Source: Beta vulgaris subsp. vulgaris (Eukaryota; Streptophyta; Magnoliopsida; Caryophyllales; Amaranthaceae). From it: DNA of 64,000 nt. The stretch is taken from NCBI RefSeq assembly GCF_026745355.1, contig NC_079208.1, positions 19,688,830 to 19,752,829 of the forward strand, in the 5' to 3' direction. The notes under the pieces are model-generated. The model was not told the origin of the DNA, made no database searches, and saw only the letters and a program-made list of their open reading frames with translations. Positions 24,805 to 37,085 of this stretch are shown one piece after another. The position numbers and the translations under genes were made by a program. The stretch's first letter is position 1. Each line of letters starts with the position of its first letter.

Positions 24805-24990
24805 ATGACAAAGTCCAAACTCTTTGACCTAGCAAAGGTAGTCATCCTTAAGACCATAACGACACCCTTTGAATTAGCGAAACTAGTCACCCTTAAGACC
24901 GTAACGACACCTTTTGACTTAGCGAAACTAATCACCCTTAAGTCCATAACGACACCCATTGACCTAGCGAAGCTAGTCACCCATTGCTAT
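24805..24990. repeat. 45-bp minisatellite, about four units
   Basis: The unit is 45 bp, with landmarks TTAGCGAAACTAGTCACCC then TTAAGACC then TAACGACACC. Copies start near 24825, 24870, 24915 and 24960. Because 45 is a multiple of three the array is open on both strands (24805-24993 plus, 24762-24980 minus). The upstream 24490-24800 also carries repeated 'ccatatxx...gtcca' phrases. Confidence 0.85.
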
Positions 24991-24999
24991 TAATTAAAG

Positions 25000-25557
<558 letters not shown>

Positions 25558-25649
25558 GTACTTAGTATTATAGATTCTCGAACGATTGCATGATATTGAA
25601 TATATTTATGGGCCATTTTGGAAATCTAAATTTTAATCATCATGTTTAC

Positions 25650-27481
25650 ACAAGTTATCTAGAAAGACTGCCTAACTTTACCATTAAAGTTAGACCAACC
25701 CAGGCCCAATTCTAGTAGAGAAGCCCCAAACCCACAACTAGAGAAGGAGGTGAGCTAAGAAGAAACGGAGTAACAGACTCGGGATAACGATCAGCAACGG
25801 TAACAAAAGGTCCATTCAACTCCTTCTGAAGCTCAGCATAAATCTTAACACATTTCTGCAACGCTCTCCCAACCACATCATCCTCTTTTTTTCTCCAATT
25901 TCTTATCATCATCAGTATCAGATAAGAACTCCATTTCCTCCTCCTCTTCTTCCTTAACCTCGAATTTCACTTCAATCACTTCCTGCAGATCATCATCATC
26001 GTTATCAATATCGTCTTCTTCGTCGATCACAAACCTTCTTATGCGACCGGAAATTGTGGCGACACCGGCGTCGTGGTCTTCTAAATCGTCGTCATCATCC
26101 TCTAAATCTTCGACTCGTCCGGTGGCGAAATGTAGTCTTCGTCGCCGTCATCGATGAGGTCGATCGGGTAGAGCAGAGGTGAAAGCAAAGGATTCGATTG
26201 AAGGAGGAGGTTTTGAGGAAGAAGAAGGAGAAGAGTTGAGGAAAGGTTTGAAGGAGGCGTGGTTTTCCCATTCTTCGTCGGAGATTAATGCCTTTGTTTC
26301 TGTCTTTTTGAATGAGTGGAGAGAAAGAAGACGAAGAAGCGCCAACTTAGGGAAGGAATTTTGGGGTCGTTTGGGAGTTGGGAGGAGGGAGAAAAATCAA
26401 AGTTGAGGGTTCTTACACTGATTTAGTTATAGTGGTCGCAAAATGCATTATGGTAGTTACAAAATGGCTTTTATTGGTCACTTATTATTCTTTAAATTTT
26501 TTTCGGACCCACACTTGTAATTTGAAGGGCATTTTGGTAGTCATAATGGTAATAAATATAGTTGGTTCTTTCTAGTTATTATTATAAGTTTTGCCAATTA
26601 ATTAGTTAAATAGTCACTTATCAGATTAAAGTATGTACCAAATGGATTAAAATAGTCACTTATTGAAATATATTAGATTGAATAATCTTTGCCATTTTTC
26701 ATTGTTTTGGAATGTTCTTTACGACATTAATTTGGTATTTAATTTAAAGTACTCTCGTAATAGATTAAAATATTCCCTGAAATGGATTAAAGTAGTCACT
26801 TATTCAATATATTGGTTGTTCAAGCTATTATATTTACTATAACGTTAATTTGGTCTATATAATTTAAATTTATCATTAAGTTAAAGTACTCCAAAAATTG
26901 ATTAACATAGTGTTGAAATGGATTAAATTAGGAACTAATTACAATTTATTAGTTGTTAAGCAATATATATTTACTATTTGAATCTTAACTGATGTGAATT
27001 TAAATTAGACTCTAAATGGATTAACTTAATGACTTAATGGATTAAAGTAGCCCCTTATTGAAATATGTTAATTTAATCTCTTATGTTTCAATGGGAGAAA
27101 AAGTTAAAGTACTAAATGGGTAGAATTAGGCACCAAATAGATTAAACTAGTGTCTAAATGAAAAATAATAATTATTTACTAACAGAGTAGATAGACAAGT
27201 ACACATGCTTAGTCACTTATTGACATTTGACATATAATGGTCACTAATTGGCATATAATAATCACTAATTGACATTTCATAGTTATTTATCAACAACAAA
27301 GTTACTACTCAACTTTACTTCAAAATAAAACCTAAAGTTTTGTTTTTAAATTTTGTTTGCCTTTTTTTTATTTGGGATGTGTTGATAGTGGGTTATTTGT
27401 GCTGTTGTTTGTAGTGGGTATTAAGTTTGGACCTGCCTAATTATAATATTAAAATTAGATGGTCTCCTACAAGACGAGCTG
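25650..27481 (-). repeat. Left arm of a large inverted repeat (gene-fragment duplication)
   Basis: This 1.83-kb arm matches 35873-39424 in reverse complement, apart from about 1.7 kb (36018-37732) present only in the right arm. The outer edge is CACAAGTTATCTAG (25650) and the inner edge GACGAGCTG (27473-27481). It holds a CHR19-like coding fragment at the outside and AT-rich upstream DNA inside. That DNA repeats TGGATTAAA-TAGTCACTTATT-like phrases (26600-27300). The arms are very similar but not identical. Confidence 0.9.
25690..26345 (-). pseudogene. CHR19/ETL1-like SNF2 remodeller N-terminal fragment (left copy)
   Basis: Read on the minus strand from 26345 it shows ISDEEWENHASF, PPPSIESFAF, an acidic D/E-rich stretch, RRFVIDEEDD, and KEDDVVGRALQKC followed by DRYPE. 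The order and motifs match what I know of the N-terminus of the plant CHR19 (SMARCAD1/ETL1-class) chromatin remodeller. The helicase part is missing. A frameshift after SPPDE is shared with the right copy, so it preceded the duplication. The long acidic stretch also gives an antisense frame at 26179-26406, which is a shadow. Confidence 0.7.
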
Positions 27482-27549
27482 TCATGTTTATTAGGAAAAT
27501 TTTGAATTATTTCAGCTTTGCATCAACATCAAATTAATAGGTCAATATA

Positions 27550-27990
27550 TCCATATTTATAGATCTGTTGTAGTAGACTCAATATGCAAAAAAAAAAAAA
27601 GCAATTGCAACGGTTTATGAGATACAATAGAGGCGTTGTCGTAGACATTGAAATGGAATGCATCATATGTAATGTGACGGTTCATGGGATACCATTGAGG
27701 CATTGCATTAGACTTTAATATGTGTTAATTGCGTCATATGTAATGCAACGGTTAATGAGATGTCATAGAGATGTTGCATTAGATAATAAACATGTGCATT
27801 AGATCTATTGCAACGATTACCTGATGTTGCAACTGGCCGTTGCATTAGGTGCGCAAGACCGTTGCTTTAGATCTAATGCAAGGGCAGCAACAACAATGGT
27901 TGCCTGATCGTTACAATAACCCTATTGCAAAGTTATCAAGTCTATTGCAACGATTTTTAGGGGTTGCAATATCTCATTTATGTAGTAGTG
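27550..27990 (-). mobile_element. Truncated CACTA element end
   Basis: It terminates at 27990 in ...GTAGTAGTG, i.e. CACTACTACATAAATG on the minus strand, a CACTA-type end. Next to it is an array of subterminal motifs: TTGCAACGGTT, TGCATTAGA and CTATTGCAACGA occur ten or more times between 27590 and 27970. Such arrays bind CACTA TnpA-like proteins. The opposite end is absent, so only one terminus survives. Confidence 0.65.
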
Positions 27991-28153
27991 AGAAGTGATA
28001 AATAAAAAAATTATTAAGTTAATTATTAATGATAATGAAGCTTAAATTTTCAAGATATTACATATCGTTTCAAGATCAAAACAACTTTTTGTCACGAACT
28101 TTTTTTTCTTCTATTAAAATAATTAACAAGTTATTGGATGGAACGGTGAAACC

Positions 28154-28156
28154 CAA
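28154..28156. repeat. CACTA target-site duplication (CAA), left
   Basis: CAA directly before CACTAG at 28157, matched by CAA at 30598-30600. Three-base duplications are the rule for CACTA elements. Confidence 0.8.
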
Positions 28157-28594
28157 CACTAGTGGAAAAAAATCCATTTGATGCGGTCAAAACTGGGCGT
28201 ACTGATGCGATTTTGGTCTGCGTCAGATGGGCCTGCATCAGCTAACCAAAAAAACTGATGCGTTTAAAAACTGCATCAGAATAGTGGAATCTGATGCGAT
28301 TTTCCACAATGATCGCATCAGATTGTGAGTTTGGTGAAAAATAAAAAAAAACGCGCGACTAAACCTAAACAAGAAATCTGATCTAAAACCAAAACTAAAC
28401 GAAAACCAAAACGAAATCAATCCATAGGCCAAAATATGTAGAGAGATCTAAATATAGAAAATTAGTAACTAACAAAACTATAAATTAGTAGAGTGATTTA
28501 CATAAATCACCAAAACAAAAATTAACATAAAATAACAACTAAATTACATTATAATTATAAAAATAATAATAAAAATAAAAACAAACTTCCAAAA

Positions 28595-29176
28595 TCTCTA
28601 TTACATAAGGGAAGGGGGGAGTAATGGTGTCCTTTTTTGAAATGCCTATTTTGCCCCCTTCCCTTTCTAAATTACAAAAGGAATGTCAAAATCATAATTG
28701 GTACTAAAAAAAAAAAACTACCGAAAATTAATTTACAACACTCACTTACAAATCACTTAAAAGAAGAAACTTTACAAATCACTCATACAATTGAGAAAAT
28801 CACGTTATAAAAATCACGCAAATCACTCAAATAATCAGGAAACTTTATTAAAACTTAAAATTACATACAAACTAAAACTAATAACCTAGAACGTCAATAA
28901 TACAAAAATATTTACAAAAATTTACTTACAAATCACTATTCTCAAGAACCATTCACAATTAATGGTGGGTCATGATAAAAAATAGAGGTGTATTTGTAGT
29001 GAAATGAATTTAGAAGTTAGACAAGGAAAAAATTTTACTTTTTTTTATAGTGTTTCCTATATATAATAAACTTTTACATATATTTGGACCTATCTTTTCT
29101 ATTATATAAATAGCGATTAATTATCAAGGTAAAAAGGTTTATGTAAAATATCATTCAAGAATTAAAGTACAACATA
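28595..29176 (+). mobile_element. Helitron fragment or outer Helitron
   Basis: Starts TCTCTATTACATAAGGGAAG after an A, then AGTAATGGTGTCC, then TTTGCCCCC. It is collinear with the Helitron at 29177, so it is a diverged relative. No hairpin-CTRR end is seen before 29177. It is either truncated or interrupted by the second copy. Confidence 0.55.
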
Positions 29177-29715
29177 TCTCTATTATATAAGCGAAGGGGG
29201 AGCTATGGTGTCCCCGAATAAAGAGACCATGTTACCCCCCTTCTCATTCTAAATTACAAATTCACTTACAAATCAAAGGGGGCTTCAAACAAAAATACAA
29301 AAAATAATTATAACAATCACTCACAAGTCAACTAAAACAATTTGCATAATTTACGTTATGCAAATCACTAAAATGAGAAAACTTTACAAAATTTTAAAAA
29401 TTCACTTACAAACTACAACCTATGAAAAATTTGACTTGAAATCAAAGTGTCCACTTTATTTACAATTTAGGAAGTACTGTACTTAATTCAAAAATCAACT
29501 AAAAAATTATAATATTAGAAATCATAAATAAATTCAATAAACTTTTTATTTTGTTCATAGAATTTAACTTTGAAAAGTAAAAAACAAAAAAAAAGATTGG
29601 TGAAAGACTTAAGTGACAGAAACTAAACCAATCAAATTTTGACTCTTATGCCGAAGAAAATCAAGTTTCTGTTCTGAAGAAATTCAAGCACGCATCGCGT
29701 GCAAAATAATTCTAG
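29177..29715 (+). mobile_element. Complete non-autonomous Helitron, 539 bp
   Basis: 5' end TCTCTATTATATAAGCGAAG preceded by A. 3' end is a perfect 6-bp hairpin GCACGC-ATC-GCGTGC (29688-29702), nine bases, then CTAG (29712-29715) followed by T. All textbook Helitron signals are present: TC start, subterminal hairpin, CTRR end, insertion between A and T. No coding capacity. It lies inside the CACTA element and is therefore younger than it. Confidence 0.85.
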
Positions 29716-30597
29716 TAATTACAAAAATCAACACCAACTAAACGAAACAAAAACTAAAGAATTAAATATAAATCTGAATATTCAAGTATTACAAAAATCC
29801 ATAAATTAAAAGATGAAAAAAATAATTTGTTTTGTTCGAAATTCAGAAATTAAATCCTCATTTGCATTTTTTCTTCGAAATCCTCATCCGAGTTTTGACG
29901 GCTTCGAGCAATCGAAATCCTCATCCGCATCTGAGTTCTGACGGATTCAAGCAATCGAAATCCTTATTTGCATGTTTTTTTCTTTGAAATCGCAACCAAT
30001 TTGAACTGGGTCGCGAGTTTTGACGGCGGCAAATAAACCCTAAATCGCAAAGAATGAAGGCCGCGACGACGACAAAAGGTTGGTGGTTGGTTGGTGGTGA
30101 TTGTCGTGTGTGGTGTGTGTCGGTAAAAGGGCAAGGAGAGATAGTGAGGTAGTGAGGTGAGGAGAGAGAAGAAGGGTATGTGAGGAGAGAAAAGACGGGG
30201 AGGTGAAGACAGGGAGGTGAGGAGAGAGAAGACGAGGAGTTGAGAAAGAGAAGATGGGGGGCTGGTGAGAGAGAGAGAGGGGAATGGTGTGAATTTGTAT
30301 TAGGGTTAGGTTTTATTAGGAAGATGGGCCATCAATTTTGGCACATTGGGCCAGCGATTTTGCCATGGGACAGCGCGCTTTTTTTCTTTAAAAGTAAGAA
30401 ATCTGATGCAGTCCACCAAACTGCATCTGGTTAAAAAAACCCGCATCAGCTTTTAAATCTGATGCGGTTTTTTTTTTTGGACCGCATTAGATTTTGTTTG
30501 CCAAATTTTCCTCCTATTTCTTTTTGTTGATTTTCATATGCGGTTTTACAAAACCGCATCTGATACTAAATGACATATAATGTTTTTTCCATTAGTG

Positions 30598-31682
30598 CAA
30601 GCATTTTCATATTTTTAATGTGGCTTTTTTCGATTATTATTTTTGTATGTGCGAAACAAAATCTGGGTTGTTTCTCGCTGACGCATTCTTGAGTTTATGT
30701 TTTTCCGTAAGTTCAAGCGTAGGCTGAGTGTATGGCCGCTTTAGCCGACGTCAACCTGAAACAAAGCTTAAACTAGAGGTGATCATAGATCGAGCCGGAT
30801 TGGACTGTGGCCAAAAAAAATTAGTCTGTTTCGGACCAAAATTGCTGGCCGGCCAGCACCTAGTGGGTTTTTCGGGACATTTTGGGGTTAGGCCAAAATT
30901 TATCCTATTTTTCCAAATCTAGGTTACTCGTGTCCCATTTTCTTGTCAAAAAATCAGAATCGGAATCGCGGGTCGGAAAGGTGTGTTCAAAACCTGTTCA
31001 TTTTCGTGCTGGGCTTATCTTGATCCCTTCTAGTTTAAACTAATAGTCATGGTGATATGTGAATAATTATGTATTTCACTCGTAACAAAATAAATGTTAC
31101 ATTAACAAAATAGATGTTATACTTCCTTTTTAGACAGATAATTTCTCTCTATGTCTCTCCTATCACGTGGATCCCCTTATTTTCTTTCTCTCTATCTCTC
31201 TATCCTATTAAAAAAATTATCTAGAAGAATATATTTTTAAAAGTGTAATATATTTTGTTACCGAGAAAATATATATTACAATAGCATTTTGTGTAATAAA
31301 TATGGATATTTTAGGAACTTTTCAAAAAAAAAAATAAGAGGTGATTTTTTTAGTAGCAAAAAGGAGGTGATTTAGGTAGTAACTATTTCACTTTCTTTTC
31401 TACCTAATTATAAAAACTGCTGTGGTGATATGCAATCTTCAAATCACAAACATTGTAAAGTATTTCCTCCATTTGGAAAGAGTTGCACCGTTTCATATTT
31501 TCATGCTTGTCGATGCATGGTTTCAAACCTTAATATCTTTAATTATCAATGAGTAAAAATTATAAAACATTAATATTAAAAAAATATACATTAAGACGAA
31601 TATAACAAGATCTCATATGAATATGTTTTTATTAAAATATAAATCACCAAAGATAATCAAAGTGTAAGCATTATGTAAGTAT
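30598..31682. other. Non-coding spacer with a MITE-like segment
   Basis: AT-rich apart from a GC-richer 30690-31010. At about 31078-31270 imperfect inverted ends (TCGTAACAAAATAAATGTTAC and GTAATATATTTTGTTACCGA) enclose pyrimidine-rich DNA, suggesting a MITE of about 190 bp. Otherwise nothing supported. Confidence 0.45.
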
Positions 31683-34600
31683 TATGATGATTTGTGAAAC
31701 AAAGGTCTCAACCCCTCCTTATGATGGTTGGGTTCGTCATAGTGGGTTTACTTATCATGATTTCCTCCCCTCTTTTGGGTTAGCAGGTGGTATGTGGATT
31801 TTGTGGAAGGATTCAACTTGTAACCCGTTTAAAATCTCAGTTATTATAAAATCTTCTCATTTTTGGGCTTGTAATATAATGATTATAGCTTTAAATTTCA
31901 GTTTTACGCTTGTTTTTATTTATGCACCTCCTAATTATAACCTAAAGCAAGATTTTTGGGATGAGTTAATTCATTTCCTTACTAATATTAAGGGGCCGTT
32001 CTTGATTATGGGTGATTTTAATGAATTGAGTTCTCAACTTGACAAAAAAGGGGGGGCTTCATTTAGTTTCTCCAAACTTGCCTATATGAATAATTTTTTT
32101 GCTGCTGTGGAATGTTTAGAACTCCCTTTTCAGGGTAATCCCTATACTTTGCGTAGGTCTCGGGATAATTCTAATAACATATATGAACGTTAAGATAAAG
32201 GAGTAGCCTCTATTTCCTTGGTTAATGCCTTTCCTAGTGCTAAAACCAAGCACCATTCTTTTACATCTTCAGACCACTGTCCAATTTCGGTTCAGTTGCA
32301 ACTCCCAAATAGTCTAAAATCCCCCCCTCCTTTAAGTTTGATAAGCTCTAGTCTACTCGAAAGGATTTTGAAATTATTGTTCAAAAGTCTTGGTCTCATC
32401 AATTTATGGGGTCTAATATGTGTTGCTTAATTAAAAAATGTAAATTGCTTAAGTCGCATGCTAAAAAGTGGGTTACCACAAGATTTGGTAATATTAGTCG
32501 TCAGATCAAGGTAGTGGAAGGGCAGCTAGGTAAGTTACAAATTCAGATAATGGATAAAGGAATCTCTACTTCATTGTGTAGACAACGAAATCAATTGTTA
32601 AGTAAGCATTCTAAACTTCTTGAGTTCCAAAATGAATATTGGAAGACAAGGGCTAAATCTAACAATTTGAAGCTTGGTGATGCTAATACGAAATACTACC
32701 ATGCTTGTGCATCTATTCGACGTAATCGTAATCTCATTACTTCCGTGCTAGATCCCGCTAATAATTTAATTTCGCATCCAAAGAGGGTGGAGGAATGTTT
32801 TACAAGCGCTTTTTAAAATCGGTTTCTTTCAAATAGTAATTGTTGTTTCAATTTAGAGTCCCATTTCTCATTGCTTGAAAGCATGATTTCGGAACAAGAT
32901 AATGCTGCTCTCTGTGCTATTGTCTCTAAGGAGGAAGTTAAAGAAGCATTATTATTTGATTTAGCGCCTGATAAATCCCCAGGTCCTGATGGGTTTACCC
33001 CTTTTTTCTTCCAAAAATACTGGTCTCTGGTTGGTAATTCGGTTTTTAGGCCATTAAGGCTTGCTTTCATTCAGGAAAAATTCTTAAAGAGATAAATCAT
33101 ACGTTTATTACCTTAATTCCTAAAATAGACAATCTTTCAAATCCAAACCATTTTAGGCCAATAAGTCTTTGTTCTACTATGTACAAAATTATTTCAAAAA
33201 TTCTGGCCAATAGGTTGAAAAATGTGCTGGATAAAATCATACACCCTCTCCAAGGAGGTTTGTCCCGGAGAGATTAATTCAGGATAATATCTTATTAGCT
33301 CATGAAGTTTTCCATTCGTTTAAAAATAAGAAGGGTAAGGATGGATGGCTGGCAATTAAACTCGATATGGAAAAAGCCTATAATAGATTAGAGTGGCCAT
33401 TCATTCTAGAAACTTTCCGGAAACTAGGCTTTTGTGAACAATGGATTATCTGGATGAAGCAATGCATCACTACGGTTTCTTTCTCAGTTTTGGTTAATGG
33501 TATCCCTGGGGAGATGTTCTCTCCATCCAGAGGTAGTCGGCAAGGCGACCCCTTATATCCCTACATTTTTATTTTATGTGCGAAAATTCTTGCCCATCTC
33601 ATATTCCAAGCTAGTGGTCCAGAGTTGAGATTAGTAGGGGTTACTTTGGGGCATTCTCGTGTAAATATCCCCTTTCTAACATTTGCAGATGACACTATGA
33701 TATTTGCAAAAGCAAGAGTTAAGAGTTGTCATGCTATAAAAGATATTCTTAACAAAAACTGCTCCATGTTAGGACAACTTGTAAACTATCATAAGTCGAC
33801 TTTTCAATGTACTGATAATACTCCTTCAGAACTGTTGCAAGAATTCCAAACCATTCTTCAGATCGACAACTCTTTATCCTTGGGAAATTATTTAGGTTGC
33901 CCAATTGTGAGTGGTAGAGTTGCTAATGCCACTTTTAGTTCGATCCAGGAGAAGGTGGCTAATCAATTAACCAAATGGAGGGCTAATTCACTTTCCCAAG
34001 CAGGTAGGACTATATTCATTCAGTCAAATCTGGCCTCTAAGGCGAACTTTCAGATGCAGAGTTTCTCTCTTCCACCTTCAATTCTGTCTTCTTTGGATAA
34101 ATCTTATAGAAATTTCTTATGGAATAAGACTGCTGACTCTAAATCCCCAAACCTGATTGGCTGGGATAGAATTTGTCAACCTAAGATTTTTGGTGGCCTG
34201 GGTTTAAGAAAGGCAAAAGTCAATAATCAAGCCCTACAATTAAAGCTCCTCTGGAAGATCATTAGAATGCCAGACAATTTGTGGGTTAAACTAGTCCGGC
34301 ACAAATATCTAAAGCATGATAGCTTATTTTCGTATAAAGTTAAGGCCAATGTTTCTTGGCAGTGGCATAAGTTAATGAATTTAAGAAATCCTTTTAAACA
34401 AGGACTAAGGTGGACAGTTGGAGATGGAGCTTCTATCTCTTTTTGGTATGATATTTGGGCATTTAATGTGCCGATCTCTTTTAAAAGCGAGCCTGCGCAA
34501 GGAACAGAATATTTGAAGGTTAGCCATTTTTTAGTGGATAATGGACAATGGAATCAAGAATTGCTTTCTCAAGTTGTCCCAAATCCGATTGTAGCTATTA

Positions 34601-35786
34601 TAACTCAAATGTTTGTCCCTGCTAATTCGATGTCAGATAAGGTGTTTTGGGCTTTAACAGCAGATGGTGAGTATTCGGTTAAGTCTGGTGCTGCTTTGTT
34701 GCAAGGGTATGGGTTGAACCCTCCTGATAAAATCCCTTATAACTAGGTATGGCACCTTGATATATCTCCCAAAATAAAAAAAATTTCTTTGGAGAATTTG
34801 TCAAAGTGGGTTACTCACAAAGAAGAGATTAGAGAATAGTCATGTTTATCTCCCGCCGGAATGTGTATTCTGTAATTGTCAAGCATAAACTGATCATCAT
34901 CTTTTTCTAGATTGCGCTTTTGGCAAGGATGTGGTGGAGTTTTTGTGTTTATCTGATGTGGTTGTCTCCCTTCCGAATTTTGGTTCTTCTTCTTTTGTTG
35001 ATTATTTTTGTTCCTTAAAGTCTTTTTGTGGGTCTCATAATGTGCAGATTATAGCCATTGTCTGGTGGTTCATCTGGTATGCTAGAAATCAAATTATATT
35101 CCGAGAAGAAACAATCTCTCCGAGAGCCCTGGGGGAAATGATTCAGTCATTCATTAAAAATTTGGGTAAGGTGGATCTGGACATGGGTGGGGCAACCCAT
35201 GTGACGAGCCCTTGTTCTTGTCTCAAAAGGTCAGAAAGGGCTGAGGTTGCTTGGGTCCCTCCTCCTGTTCATTTTGCCAAGCTTAAATTTGATGGGTCTA
35301 TTTTAAAAAATGGTTCTGCTGCTTATGGTTTTATCCTAAGAGATGAGGTTGGAAAGGTTTTGCTTAGTGGTGCTAGTTCTATTCCGCCGAATATGTCTAT
35401 TTTAGTAGCGGAAGCGTGGGGCTTAAGAGAAGATATTCGAGGAGCTTCCTTCTTAGGAGTTAAAAATATTATCATAGAAGGTGATAATTTATCGGTTATT
35501 CAAGCTATTAAAAGGATCTGGAAAATTCCATGGTCTATTTATACCCTTGTTAAGGATGCTGAGATAGAGCTTCAAAAATTTGAGTCTTATTCAATTCACC
35601 ATGTGTATAGAGAAGCTAACTATGGTGCTGATTGGATGGCTCACCATGGGTACTCCACCTCTAATTTGTGCTATTATTTTAATTCTATTGATAATTCCTT
35701 TTCCCAGATCATCCGTAAGGATGCTCTAGGATGGCTCGTTTCCTGGGTTCCACCCCTAGTTTTTTTTCTGGCTAAAAAAAAGAAAA
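31683..35786 (+). mobile_element. 5'-truncated L1-type LINE with a C-terminal RNase H
   Basis: Begins inside the endonuclease (ICETKV block) and ends in an A-rich tail at 35773-35786. 5' truncation is usual for target-primed reverse transcription. No target duplication could be found. It belongs to a different lineage from the LINE at 13474: RT blocks differ, and it has an RNase H after the zinc-binding domain. It lies between the inverted-repeat arms and so entered after or during their formation. Confidence 0.85.
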
Positions 35787-35794
35787 CACTATGA
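31684..35794 (+). pseudogene. LINE ORF2 remnant: endonuclease, RT, zinc-binding domain, RNase H
   Basis: Endonuclease: FIYAPPNY, GDFNE (about 32010) and SDHCPIS (32270). RT: PDKSPGPDGFTPFFF (32970), KAYNRLEW (33375), SRQGDPLYPY (33535) and FADD at 33682-33693. A zinc-binding domain is broken near 34784. RNase H (35270-35690) shows FDGS (Asp 35291), AEAWGL (Glu 35411), EGDN (Asp 35483) and ANYGADWMAHHG (Asp 35630), so the catalytic carboxylates look complete. This domain type is known from plant L1 elements that acquired an archaeal-like RNase H. Breaks: stops at 32191 and 32814, frame changes near 32400, 33095, 33260 and 34784, and a stop at 34744. Confidence 0.85.
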
Positions 35795-36184
35795 AAATAG
35801 TAAAACCATTTCTAAACGAGGAACCAGTTATACTACTTTCTCCTCGGACACGTCTTATAAGTATATTTTTTTCAGCTCGTCTTGTAGGAGACCGTCTAAT
35901 TTTAATATTATAATTAGGCAGGCCCAAACTTAATACCATTACAAACAACAGCACAAATAACCCACTATCAACACATCCCAAATAAAAAAAGGAAAAAAAA
36001 ATTTAAAAACAAAACATAGCAGTAACTCTCATTTTCTCTTCTCACTCTTCATTCCAGTTAGTTCTTGAGCGAAAATCGCTCTCCATCATCTCTCCATCTC
36101 CGGCGAATCCATCAAGTTTCTTTGTCCTCCATTTTGTTCTTCGCTCTCCTCTTTTTCGACGATTTTTTGACAGATTTTTTTTGT

Positions 36185-36413
36185 GTTTTTGTTTTTGGTG
36201 AAGGATTATATTGCCGGATGGAAATGTTAAGGAAGGTAAAAAAAAATGGAATACAACTCCAATTGATATCGCAGCGCAAATTTCGAAGAAATTGGCGTCG
36301 AATGCAGTATTTTCTAGGGTTAATGATGATTTTTGGGGTATGAATAAACCTTTTGAAGGTGATTGTGATTTGAAATTGTATACTTTTGATGATGATGAAG
36401 GTATAAATACTTT
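36185..36413 (+). pseudogene. Threonyl-tRNA synthetase TGS-domain exon (captured fragment)
   Basis: Reads LPDGNVKEGKKKWNTTPIDI, then AAQISKKLASNAVFSRVNDD and FWGMNKPFEGDCDLKLYTFD with DDDEG, followed by a GTATAA donor-like site. This is the TGS domain that begins the body of eukaryotic threonyl-tRNA synthetase. The preceding Met-containing stretch (36065 on) is UTR-like. The catalytic core and anticodon domain are absent, so it cannot act as a synthetase. It lies in the same direction as the two other captured fragments of the arm. Confidence 0.8.
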
Positions 36414-36927
36414 TTAAATTGCTCTCATGCTCTGATGGGTGATGTTTAGATTTCTTTAATTAATAGGTTTTTTTTCTCTAATTTTTCTCATTTTTTTCCT
36501 ATACTGTTGATTCTGATAAGGTGATGTTTAGATTTCTTTAATTAATCGTGTTTTTTTTTTAGAAATTTGATATGTTTACTTTTAGTGTTTGTTGTGGAAG
36601 AAATTTTGTAAATATGAACTTTGCTCTTAAATGAAAGGGCAAACTATTATGTTTTTGGTGCTGTTTTATGTTTTAAATTCCTATTTAATGTAAATTATTA
36701 TACCATTGTTGAATTAATACTAAGTTAGTTACATTTTCAGTTCTTCTTTTTCATATATGAAAATTGCATACTACAAATCTGATTTCACTAATTTCGATCA
36801 TTTGAGGATCATTTACATACATTAGTAGCTACTATAACTTGATTGGTTACCACTTTAAGTCATTTTGGCCTACTATAACTATTATGTTGTTGATGAGTTC
36901 CTGATCTTTCCTTGTTTGGTTTTGCAG

Positions 36928-37085
36928 TAAGTCAGAGTATATAATCTACAAATTGAAGGAGATGGGAAAGGTGTCAGATAAAGACATTCTTCTGATTTGC
37001 AAGAAATTTGATAAGCTGGATACATCAACTGTGGAAAGATTACATTAGCTGATCTTATGCATCCTCATCACCGAGATTCATTATA
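36928..37085 (+). pseudogene. Two-pore K+ channel (TPK) C-terminal EF-hand exon (captured fragment)
   Basis: A TTTTGCAG acceptor at 36920-36927 is followed by a reading EYIIYKLKEMGKVSDKDILL, ICKKFDKLDTSTV and, after a one-base loss in a G-run, KITLADLMHPHH. The calcium-binding EF-hand tail of vacuolar TPK channels has this KVSxKDI...KFDxLD...GKITLADLM pattern. Pore domains are absent. The 3' sequence may be its former UTR. A further open stretch at 37500-37580, with HLAKGIAFKGIRVLSTKG, may be a fourth fragment that I cannot name. Confidence 0.65.

Larger units (their letters stand above)
28157..30597. mobile_element. Complete non-autonomous CACTA (En/Spm) transposon
   Basis: It starts CACTAGTGGAAAAAA and ends TTTTTTCCATTAGTG, flanked by CAA on both sides. 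Length is 2441 bp. Subterminal arrays of CTGATGCGGTTTT/GCATCAGAT motifs in both orientations fill about 28175-28330 and 30395-30570. There is no transposase. The inside holds two Helitron 5' ends (28595 and 29177), a 58-bp repeat (29855-29970) and a purine-rich GGGAGAGAAGA tract (30115-30285). It would need an autonomous partner to move. Confidence 0.9.

Noticed and set aside
26179..26406. Basic/acidic ORF on the + strand of the left arm (and its mirror at 38666-38920)
   Set aside because: Antisense of the CHR19-like fragment, where the low-complexity coding strand leaves the complement open.
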